Part shown: positions 40,601 to 49,349 of the stretch, piece after piece
How positions within the stretch are numbered: position 1 is the first letter of the stretch
Layout of the letters: every line of letters begins with the position of its first letter
From: Pelodera strongyloides
Lineage: Eukaryota; Nematoda; Chromadorea; Rhabditida; Rhabditidae
Length of the DNA stretch: 64,000 bases
Assembly (NCBI GenBank): GCA_036852015.1
Contig: JAANDG010000331.1
Coordinates: 99,196 to 163,195, forward strand
Direction: 5' to 3'
Made by a program: the position numbers and the translations under genes
The notes under the pieces: generated by a model
Database searches by the model: none
Told to the model about the DNA's origin: nothing
The model's input: only the letters and a program-made list of their open reading frames with translations

Positions 40601-42495
40601 GAGACCGTACTGAGTTTCAGTTTTATTTAGTTTTCAGAAACCCTTGCCGGCCGCCTATTGCTCTTTGATGGACTTTCGGCGCAAACCAGGATTATTAAGC
40701 TAAGGGAACGATCTAAGGATTGTTTGGTCTGTGGGTAAGCGTGACTATGTTACTATGTTCCTTCACGTGGTACAATGACTATGTTCCTTCACGTGATGAC
40801 TAACTACATCTATATCATCATTACCGTTGGTTGTATTCCGGAAATGTATTGTTTTCTAAAAATGTCTTATTTTATTCAGAGAGTCACCGACAATCACTGC
40901 TCCTATTGACTACGCGGTATTCTGTGGATCTGGAGTACATGATAAGGTATGACAGTACCAGCTATAGTGCCATTGCCAGTTTATTTGACATCTACCATGG
41001 ATTGCAATTATTGCATACAAAACCAGTGTACTGTGTTTTTCTTCAGGTACCATCGCTCAGTGTTTTGGATGAGATGGAAAGAGTCGATGTGAATACATAC
41101 AACACAATACGATCAAAGAATGACATCCCATCGATATTAGTCGACACACGGCCTCCACACGAATTCAACATTTGCTATTTACCCGAGGCGAAAAGTAAGT
41201 TTTTGTGTTAATAACGATTTTTTTTGTGCTCTCTGTGAAGTATTGATAGAATTAGTAGACTTGTTTTCTTTAGTGGTGTGTTAGTTGAGATGTGAAAGCT
41301 CAGTTGTGTTCTGTTCTCTGTGAATTATGGCTCTAATTGTATAATCTTGCTGTTTAATAGAGATGTTAATATAATGATATCTTGACTTTTAGACGTGCCA
41401 CTCGACTCAATGAAGAAAATCGACGTGGACGGATTGAAGAAGACGTTAGAACTCGATTCACCTTCTTCTCCTAAGAATGGTAAGTTGTAGGTTCTATGTT
41501 AAAGCGAAATACCGGCCGGTTTTTGAAGCGCATCGCGGCCATCTGAATTCTTACTTATTTATGCTAATTTACTCGAATTTAGCTCGGTTTTTAATTCTAA
41601 TTTATGCTAATTTGCGTAATCTGCATAAGAATGCTGGTGTACTCGATGTGTTTCAAAATCCGGCCGGTATTTTGCTTTAAACGGCTGTTTTTTTTTCACA
41701 ACGATTGTTAGAGCACTCGATTTAGACAAAATGTTTTTTTTGTACCTTGGTTTGTAACATTTCACATCAGGGCCACATTCTTGTGTGAAAAACGGTATAG
41801 TATAAAGTTGTTTGTTTACAGTTTTTTCTTTGGGTTTATAGACATTGCTTGTAGACACAGTCACCGTGAGTCTATACTGTCTATGGCTAAACTTCGGTTT
41901 ACCCACTCAACCTGGCTTGTAGATTTTATGTATCTTTGTATTTTATGTATTGTAGATCTTTGACCTTATGAAAATTTGATGCTGACTTAGGGTCCGGTTG
42001 ACTTGATAGCATGCGGCATATGATAGCATGCGGATGCAAATTATCGGGTAAGAATGGAAACTTGCAAACTTTCGTAACTTTTTTTATATCTTTTTTTCTT
42101 TTGGCGTGCTTGGAATCTGAATCAAATTCTGCTTCGAATGAGGCCGTAAAATCGAAAATACGGATTGAGTGGGTAAACCCGAAAATGTCCGTATATGCGT
42201 AATTGCGAACTTGCTATAGTTTGAATAGTTAATTAGCTTGTATAGTTAATATAGTTAATTGTATAGACTTGTATAGTTAATATAGTTAATTGTATGTACT
42301 TGTTTGTATAGTTAATTTAGCTGTTTTTGTTCAGTGTTCGTGGTGTGTCACCGCGGCAATGATTCTCAATTGGCCGTCCGATTACTGAAGGAAAAGTTGA
42401 CCGATGAAGTCACAAATGGTTTATTAATCAGAGATATCAAAGGCGGATACGAAGAATGGGCACAACGAGTTGATAATCAGTTCCCAACTTATTAA
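37690..42495 (+). CDS. uba-4: MOCS3/Uba4 ubiquitin-like activating enzyme and sulfurtransferase
   Basis: Eleven exons close in phase: 37690-37756, 37935-38056, 38344-38444, 38529-38645, 40054-40153, 40264-40414, 40638-40734, 40880-40946, 41047-41194, 41393-41479 and 42335-42495, giving 405 residues (human 460). The E1-like half has [16 protein letters not shown], the nucleotide loop [19 protein letters not shown], the zinc ligands in CPCYRC and CLVC, and the catalytic Cys in [10 protein letters not shown]. The C-terminal rhodanese domain has [11 protein letters not shown] and the active-site loop CHRGNDSQ. It adenylates and thiocarboxylates URM1 for thiolation of tRNA wobble uridine, and MOCS2A for molybdopterin synthesis. 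Exon 3 uses the donor GTTTAC, because the nearer GTAAGG breaks the frame. The start is the first ATG next to the domain; an extra upstream exon is possible. Intron 4 (1.4 kb) holds nested mobile elements. Confidence 0.95.
38927..39003 (+). pseudogene. tRNA-His-like pseudogene in uba-4 intron 4
   Basis: The D-arm block TAGCCCAACAGGTAGAGCG, anticodon-arm block TTGGACTGTGAATC (GTG in anticodon position) and T-arm-like GCTCGAATCGAACC follow at tRNA spacing. The stems are imperfect and the acceptor does not pair, so I call it a pseudogene. Confidence 0.5.
39139..39982. mobile_element. Inverted-repeat element with about 125-bp ends, interrupted by a second element
   Basis: The left end AAAGGGTGAGGTCCACCTC and the right end GAGGTGGACCTCACCCTTT are exact complements. 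The arms continue inward through TACCAGAATAACTAAAAC and TCCAACGAAATATGGAGC. The centre (39537-39811) is a copy of the GGGCGCGTTCGGGAT family, so one element jumped into another. All lies in uba-4 intron 4. Confidence 0.9.
39537..39811. mobile_element. GGGCGCGTTCGGGAT family, copy 2 (nested)
   Basis: The arms AAGGGCGCGTTCGGGATTGC and AAGAAAGAAAAGAAATC, and their complements, match the outer arms of the 37072-37605 copy. Its interior (CACAGTACATATAGCCCG and its complement) matches the 50826-51098 copy instead. Confidence 0.88.
41501..41679. repeat. MITE, AAAGCGAAATACCGG family, copy 2
   Basis: It starts AAAGCGAAATACCGGCCGG and ends CCGGCCGGTATTTTGCTTT. The interior shares TTATGCTAATTT and GAATGCTGGTGTACTCGATG with 6667-6835 in reverse orientation. 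It lies in uba-4 intron 10. Confidence 0.85.
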
Positions 42496-43023
42496 GTAAC
42501 TTTAGTGTGCGAAGTTGCTGTAGATTATTTACTTTGCATTACCTTTATACTGAATTTACTGTAAGTATTACACCGAGTCTCCATGAAATTCTTATTTCTG
42601 TGATGATTATTTCTATGATAGCATGCGGTACTTCAGTTTTAGTCGGCTAGTGGTCCATGGAGCGACTTTGTTCTAGTTTCGTAGATCTTGTTGTTTGGCT
42701 TGTTTATTGTTGTTGTGGTTGTGTGCGGGATACATAAATTTATGCAGGATTTCAAGATTTATGTTTCAAGCTTCACAACGCAGTGTATTGACAGGAGACA
42801 CAGTGTACCAAACGTACGAACCATACGTTGTACAGTAACGTAATAACAAAGTTTACATATCATATTTTACTGTTCAAACGGATACCGTAGTACAGTGAGG
42901 CAGAGCGCGAGGTAGCCCTAGTTTCGAAAGCTCACCCAAGACAAGCACCCATTATAACGAGATGACGAAAGACACCATGCAATAAACAATGGAGCAGAAT
43001 GTTTTTATTACCAAGGTAGCATT
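42496..43023. other. Spacer between convergent uba-4 and msp
   Basis: No gene or repeat recognised. AATAAA-like sequence (CAATAAACAATGG at about 42980; TAATAA near 43013 on the msp strand) may serve the poly(A) sites. Confidence 0.4.
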
Positions 43024-43492
43024 TTATGGGTTGTACTCGATGGGCAGATTCTTTCTGCGGACCATTCCGTCTCCCTGGAACCACTCACGGCGGAACTGCT
43101 TGGCGGCACCATCGGGGGTGTTGGTCCACTCAATGGTGATACGGTCGTTGTTGGTGTCCTCCTGTCCGTAGGCGAAGGCATCGCAAGAGACGGCGACGAG
43201 CACAGCCTCCTTGGGGTCGAGCACTCCACAGGGTGGGTCCACACCAAGACGCTTCATGTTGGTGGTCTTGAAGGCCCATCCGATACGACGTCCTCCGGAG
43301 TTGGTCACCTAAATTAGAAAGATAGATAGGATAATGAAGGATAATAATTAGTCAGCAGACATACACTCAGACCGGTAGAAAACAAAGGCTTACCTTGATG
43401 TGGTAGGTGTGCTTGTCATCGTAGGGAGCGTTGAAGACGACCTTGGCGTTGGGCTGGGTGCCGATATCACCGGGAGGAACTGACTGAGCCAT
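43024..43492 (-). CDS. msp: Major sperm protein, copy 1
   Basis: Two exons (43492-43394 and 43308-43024) encode exactly 127 residues, the canonical MSP length: [17 protein letters not shown], a DDKHTYHIK strand, [40 protein letters not shown] and the end KNLPIEYNP. It has the immunoglobulin-like MSP fold, dimerises and polymerises to drive sperm crawling, and is released as an oocyte-maturation signal. Unlike the intronless C. elegans genes it has an 85-bp phase-0 intron after codon 33. The protein is identical to copy 2 (47630-48098), which is divergently oriented 4.1 kb away. The upstream 100 bp or more is also shared with copy 2. Confidence 0.98.
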
Positions 43493-43950
43493 GTTGATGA
43501 CTGATACTGCACCTTTCTGGGAGCTGTATTTATTATGCACATAGTACGCTAATTCGCTAATTAATATGCGAAAAGAACTATTTTACATTTTGAATTTGTA
43601 AGGAAGTTTTTACGAGCACATATACGTTTCTGCTGTGACCGTGCTTTTTGCCATTCGATTTGGTCCGGACGTATAAAGGTTCAAATAATAGTATAGAGTA
43701 GGAATAATGGAAATTATTCTACACATGCTTCAGATTCTGTTGAGTAGTTTATTTGACGGCGCACAAAATAAATCCCAGGGAAAACTGATGCAAGATTTCC
43801 ATTGACAAAATAATGGATATGCCTATTTTTATATCCCTAAACGTTTACTCTTCTAAATATCCTCCGCTTCCGACGGCATCTCATAAAATTTCCTCTGGAA
43901 AATATCACTCCTGATTCCCAGTGCTTCCTCCTTCCTGCACTGTCTAAACA
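43493..43950 (-). promoter_or_regulatory. Upstream region of msp copy 1, shared with copy 2
   Basis: The first 120 bp or so before the ATG match copy 2 upstream sequence in blocks: CTGGGAGCTGTATTTATTATG, TAGTACGCTAATT and CAGAAACGTATA (minus-strand complement). Conserved blocks in otherwise diverged flanks mark the probable sperm-line promoter. Confidence 0.55.
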
Positions 43951-43959
43951 GTAGTGGTG

Positions 43960-44620
43960 CGCGGCGAAAACCTGGCACGAAAATTTTGTGCGACGGGATA
44001 TTGGTCCAGCGACAGGATGAAAATGCGAAAATCTACACGTCAGACAAAAGGGTGTGCGGCGACACTGAGAGCCGATGAGTTGCGCGCCGCACCATTTCGG
44101 GAAACAAAATGCGCGCCGCAAAGGAATGGGAAACAAAATGCGCGCGGAATAGAAATGGCGCGCAAAGTGTTTCCCGAAAAGGTGCGGAAACGGTGCGGAA
44201 ATGGTGCGGCGCGCAACTTGCGCCCCGCACCATTTCCGCACCTTTTCGGCAACGTTTTTGAAAGCGCTCGGAGGATCTGCCGTAAGTGCAGTTGTTGTAC
44301 TAATATTTTTCCGCAAGCACAGGTCTCACATGTGTTGTGTGGCCGAGTGGTCTAAGGCGCTGTTCAGAAAAAGTATCTAACAAGAGTGTAGGGTTCGAAT
44401 CCAACACGCTGCTTTCTTTTTGCAGTTGCTACTTTTCCCGCACCGTTTCCGCACCTTTTCGGCAACGGTTTGGGGGTGTTTCCCGCAACAGTTTGGGAGT
44501 GTTTCCCGCACCAAAACGGCAACCAGAGCCGGTGGAAAAACTTTTGCGGCGCGCATCAAATTCTTTTGCGGGAAACACCCCCAAACTGTTGCCGCGCGCA
44601 ACTCTTGAGTTTCGTTGGAC
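43960..44620. repeat. Cluster of GC-rich palindromes
   Basis: Repeated GCGCGCCGCA, GGGAAACAAAATGCGCGC and GGTGCGGAAATGGTGCGG blocks occur in both orientations. One strong stem is centred near 44215 (GGTGCGGAAATGGTGCGGCG with its complement by 44252). Another pairs GTTTGGGGGTGTTTCCCGC at about 44468 with its complement at about 44570. It is unlike its AT-rich surroundings and is probably a stack of fold-back elements. Confidence 0.65.
44330..44413 (+). pseudogene. tRNA-Leu-like sequence with intact A and B boxes
   Basis: TGGCCGAGTGGTCTAAGGCGC is the tRNA-Leu/Ser D-arm (A box) and GGGTTCGAATCC is a good B box, with a long variable region between. The anticodon stem and the acceptor do not pair, so this is a tRNA pseudogene or a tRNA-derived element head. 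It splits the GC-rich palindrome cluster. Confidence 0.55.
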
Positions 44621-45054
44621 TTTTGCCTCCGCGTTTTCTTGAAAGCGTGCTCAGTCTAATCGCGAGAACCTGGCGAGAGTCTAGCGAAGTTTGGGCGAGA
44701 TGCAGAAGCATCTGATTTTTATTCGCCGCGCACCGTCCAAGTCTCCGTTGTGAAGACGAGTTATAGTAGGTAATTATTCACGAAACTGTAGAAAAACCTG
44801 TCAATTACAGTAGAAACCGAAAAAACCCTCACCATTATTTTAATAGTAAGGGTCCTTCGTTATAAGTCTTCTGCTTTATTGGGTAGGTCGTAATGCACTG
44901 GAAGCAAGATTAGGAGAAATCCTCCAAAAGTTGCATTTGTTTGTTGAAAACAATTCCATGAAAAAACTGTCATATGACTAACTTGGAAATCACTTTTTCC
45001 GCCTATTTCCCGAGTATTCTATTCTCCGACAAGATTCTCGGGCCGAGTTCGGAA

Positions 45055-45175
45055 ACTTTGAGTTTCTCGGGCCGAGCTCGGAAAATAGGCGGGCCCAGCT
45101 CGGAAAATAGGCGGGCCCAGCTCGGAAAATAGGCGGGCCTAGCTCGGAAAATAGGCGGGCCTAGCTCGGGAGCAG
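45055..45175. repeat. 22-bp tandem repeat, about five units
   Basis: The unit is near GGGCCCAGCTCGGAAAATAG plus GC. The last units have CCTAG for CCCAG. The array lies just beyond the 3' end of the minus-strand LINE remnant. Confidence 0.85.
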
Positions 45176-45196
45176 TCTGTTTGTCCGTTACCGAGC

Positions 45197-46215
45197 TTTA
45201 TAATAATAATGATTTATTGATTACATTTAAAGTACATAATCAAAAGGCAACCCTAAGACGGCAATGCGTATAAAAACATCCCATACTGACAAGGGGCCCT
45301 ACTGTATGTTCATATTTCTAGTAACAAGTAAGCAAATAAATACTATGATTAAATAAATATTGCATAAGTTACACAAGTTAATCGATCAGCCAAACTTCTT
45401 AGTGAGCGATTCAATTAATGCAGGCTGTTCTTCCTTCCAATTTCTATTAAAGGCCTCCGTAAATCTAGCCATGAACTCATTATGTGCCTGATTTTGATCA
45501 ATAGGGGTTTGCACAGGTGTTTCTGCAGTGGGCAATTGTGGGGGTGTCTGCAATTGGTACAACAGTAACAGGCAATTGAGGGGAGGCAATTAATGGCGGA
45601 GTGTCCGCACGTGAACACTCAATTGGGGTCGATGGTTCTTTGATCTCCGCAGCAGGGCATTGTGGAGCGCCGGATTGTAGATCACGAACAGCTTGGCGGC
45701 GCAGGTAACCTTCGTGGCGCTGTTTCGCAGTCTCAGCACGCCGTATATTGATGTGGGCAAGATCCGGAGTCTTCTTCAGTCGTTCGGCCAGGTCCTTAAA
45801 AATTGGCAAAGCGAAACCGGGTTTCATACGGCATAAAATAGGGCGAGGGAAATTGCGATATTTTCCAAGGCGACCAATAACATTGAAAGACTCGGGTGAG
45901 TGATTACATAATGACAAAACTTTGTGCGAAATAACAGTATCAACACTCACCCGGTCGCTTTCCTTTGCGTTTAAGATGACGAAGTGGTCCTTGAGCTCAT
46001 TCCTTCGAAATCCTTCAGATATTTCTTCGCGGATAAAGGACTTCAAATCGGTGAATAATTCGGAGACAGATAGTTGAATATTCTGGCGAATAGGAATGTT
46101 TGGGCGAGAAGTTGGTGTGGATTCATTATGAATATCACTGTAGCCCATTTCGGCGGGGGTGATGCGACCGCTCTGTGTCGGGTTAGAGGGGTCGAATGGT
46201 TAGAGGGGTCTTTTC
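45197..46215 (-). mobile_element. Retroelement remnant with an ORF1-like frame only
   Basis: A minus-strand protein-coding stretch (below) is followed by a 3' end rich in ATTATTATTATAA (about 45200-45215), like the simple tails of LINEs. No reverse transcriptase is present. The 5' side has a short direct repeat, GGTTAGAGGGGTCGAATGGT-like, near 46180-46215. Either a 5'-to-3' deleted LINE or a non-autonomous ORF1-only element. Confidence 0.5.
45386..46148 (-). pseudogene. ORF1-like protein, one frameshift
   Basis: The frame 46148-45498 (216 codons from ATG) shows a helical segment (LFTDLKSFIREEISEGFRR), then an RNA-binding-like core (VIGRLGKYRNFPRPILCRMK, FKDLAERLKKTPDLAHINIR) and a Pro/Thr-rich tail. 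The tail continues in another frame (45589-45386, QNQAHNEFMARFTEAFNRNW, ending LTKKFG) after a shift near the G5 run at 45539-45543. The core pattern recalls ORF1/gag-like proteins of non-LTR elements. The frameshift could be real decay or a homopolymer error. Confidence 0.5.
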
Positions 46216-47629
46216 CCGCGGATTTTCCGAGCTTTTTCCGACAAATTTTCGTATTTCGAGCTCGGTCCGACTAAAAACCTGGAAACTAGTAAAAAACTAG
46301 GTGGTTTTTCCGGGGGCCGAGCGATAGACATAGACCCATGGACGGTTTATGTGGCCTATTGACGTCATGATACAGTATTCGTAGAGTAGGAGTTCACTCG
46401 TACAGCAGTAGAGGACGTAGAGGTAGATGCGTAGGGATCGGAGAATGAATGGTAGAAGGGGGGGGGGGGGATTCGGAGCTCATAGCAGAAGATCGACGTC
46501 GAGCAAGGTTGCTTGACTTGGAAATCTATTAGACTCCACGTACTGAACATCGAAAGATTCCACTGACCCATGGTATGTTTTTTTTTTGCTAGATTAGGGT
46601 ACGTTGGAGGAATGAAAGGATCAAAATTGTTAGCAGAAGTCCGAGACTTTGAGGAATTTAGATTCTAAGGAACTCTGGGCAAAGCTCCAATACACACGTC
46701 AATCCCACTATCAAATTCCCTTGCAAAACGAGTCAGAACATGCAAAGAAACATGATGAACTGCTGAACTGAACCATAGAAATCAGCGCGCAAACGGAATC
46801 CGAAGTCTCCACCTTCAGCTCATTACAGAGTAGAAGACAAAAAAAATAGCATTCATGACCGCCAGTTTTTATCGAAAACAGCCGCCAACTGGTCACCACA
46901 TGGACCATTCCACATCGACGGAATGGTACATTTTTAGCTTTTTATGATGAACAGAGGAAGGAATATCTTATAACAGCTACCATTGTTTTTTTGTGGAAAT
47001 GGTTTGGTGATCGGCTACGTTTTCAGTGGTCTAGAGTCTAGGTTTCCGTTCTTCTGTTTTCCTGTAAAACTGCGGTGCAACATAATCAATAGAGAGGAAG
47101 AAGCATAGCGAAGGAATGTATTATAGTGTTAGGCTCTACGACTACGACAAAGCCAGGAGGCTTTTGTAGAATGAGTTTCGAAAAATACAATACATCCGAA
47201 GTGTATTCAGTTAGGTGAGGCACCACGAGGGCTTGTATATTTTATCCAATTGCAGATGAAGCTTTCTGAGTTGAACTGGAGGATATTCAGAGGAGTGAGA
47301 GGAAAAGGTAGCATCGTCCCTATTGTTTTTGTCAAAGTATTACACCAATAAAAGAATCTGCAGTTTCTTCCACATCATGGGTTTTACCGCTTTGCATACC
47401 AATAAATGAGCTACTCAACAGAAGTGTAGAATAGCTACTTCACACTTATTAAATCTGTTTTGGTGTCTCAGTACTGTAGCGATGAAACTTCAACCAGAAA
47501 CGTATTTCGTAAAAGGACTCGTACAAACTTAAAATGTAAGCTAGACGTTTCGAATACTAATTAGCCAATTAGCGTACTAGGTACATAATAAATACAGCTC
47601 CCAGAAAGGGGTAAGTATCAGTCAGTAAC
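46216..47629. other. Spacer and upstream region of msp copy 2
   Basis: No gene recognised between the retroelement remnant and msp copy 2; there is a G10 run near 46460. The last 120 bp or so (47510-47629) is the promoter-proximal part shared with msp copy 1 (AACGTATTTCGTAAAAGGA, TTAGCGTACTAGGTACATAA, TACAGCTCCCAGAAAGG). Confidence 0.45.
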
Positions 47630-48098
47630 ATGGCTCAATCTGTTCCTCCCGGTGATATCGGCACCCAGCCCAACGCTAAGGTCGTCTTCAACGCTCCCTA
47701 CGATGACAAGCACACCTACCACATCAAGGTAAGTCTTTGTTTTCTATCGGTCCGAGAGTATGGCTGCTGACTAATTATTATCCTTCAGTATCCTATCTAA
47801 CCTTATTATTTAGGTGACCAACTCCGGAGGACGTCGTATCGGATGGGCCTTCAAGACCACCAACATGAAGCGTCTTGGTGTGGACCCACCCTGTGGAGTG
47901 CTCGACCCCAAGGAGGCTGTGCTCGTCGCCGTCTCTTGCGATGCCTTCGCCTACGGACAGGAGGACACCAACAACGACCGTATCACCATTGAGTGGACCA
48001 ACACCCCCGATGGTGCCGCCAAGCAGTTCCGCCGTGAGTGGTTCCAGGGAGACGGAATGGTCCGCAGAAAGAATCTGCCCATCGAGTACAACCCATAA
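47630..48098 (+). CDS. msp: Major sperm protein, copy 2
   Basis: Exons 47630-47728 and 47814-48098 encode the same 127 residues as copy 1. Exon 1 differs from copy 1 by three silent changes in 99 bp. Exon 2 appears identical over 285 bp, while the intron and 3' flank differ clearly. It is transcribed divergently from copy 1. Function as for copy 1: sperm motility polymer and extracellular signal. Confidence 0.98.
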
Positions 48099-49349
48099 AG
48101 TGTGCCAACCACCACCGATTTCGTTTTTTTGCATGTACATTTGAATGAATGTTTTGCTCAATTTGTTGTTTTGGAATTTTGGAAATTGAATTGTGGAACT
48201 GTGAAATTGAACTTGTTTTTCCATTGTGTTTGGAACTTTTTTGTGGGTTTCGATTTGTCCACTGTATAGGCCATGGGACATGTAACGGCGTGGTTCTTTC
48301 TCGTTCTCGTTATGTCGTTCGATGCAGGCTTGCGGATAACGGTTCTCCCCCATTGACAGGATTGATTCCACGGAATGGCATATCCACGGAACGCACCGTA
48401 TTTTGAGGATGAACAGCCTCATGAAGAGTTCATGAAGAGCTCATGATTAGCATAAGATAGAGTTCGTCAATACAAAATAGAAACAAGGCTTTATATGCAT
48501 AGTTCGTCAGACCTTTTCACTAGTTTCTATTTTTTCATTTACTGTTTCCCTCGTGTTTTCTTAATTGCCTAACGCGATTTTATTACCGTACCAGAGCACG
48601 AGATTGCTTACAACCAGCGCAGGCAGTCAGACTATCCAGTGGGAGAATTCTGCGCTTTCGCATGCACATCGCGCGGCGGTGTGCGTGCGATTTTGTCCAA
48701 AAAACCTTTCTTTTGTTCATCCTTATTTTCTTTTCAGCTATCAGTCTTTTTTTTTGTTAGAACTTGAATATAGCGGTTTCCATCATGTCTCCAATAGTTA
48801 TTTTGCTACTAGAGAGTAGGTGCTATCCCTCGTAGACGGTAGCAAATAGAAGCATTCACCCTTAGTTATTCACATGTACCTCCATTCCACTGTTATGCAT
48901 AGTTTTTGTCGCTTGTTATATGCGCTTTGTTCTCATTGTTATTTTTTTTTGTCGTTGTTGTTATATTTTTCTTGTCGTTTTTTTTGTTGTCTTCCGCTTT
49001 ACTTCGGTGTACACTGAATAAAGTATTCATATATATTCACTAGACTTGACATATGGATGCATGAGGCTGCCAACAGTTGTGTGCACCACTTCCAATTATG
49101 TTGGATTATTAGCTTTGGGTTGCCCTTTCTAAATTCTTCCTCAGAAATGTTAAGTATGATTTGCTAGTTATTTTTCCTATTATTAGTGATGGTCTGCTAT
49201 ATTGCAGATTGCAATATTTTATCATGACTTTTAACTTCTGCATCTAAAGCAGCTCCTGGGTTTATACCGTTTTATATGTGTATTTGACTTATTACTTGCA
49301 TCTTTTGCAGAATACGCCGAGTAAGCGTCATAATGGAGTAACAAAAAAA
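48099..49349. other. Spacer 3' of msp copy 2, 5' of the CortBP2 gene
   Basis: T-rich. An AATAAA at about 49017 (TGAATAAAGTATTC) is a plausible poly(A) signal, though distant from msp. There is a polypyrimidine-TTTTGCAG acceptor at about 49310, just before the likely 5' exon of the next gene. Confidence 0.4.

Noticed and set aside
44330..44413. Functional tRNA-Leu gene
   Set aside because: The A and B boxes are good, but the anticodon and acceptor stems do not pair.
47793..48422. 209-codon minus-strand frame over msp copy 2
   Set aside because: It is antisense to the highly codon-biased msp exon and not a gene.
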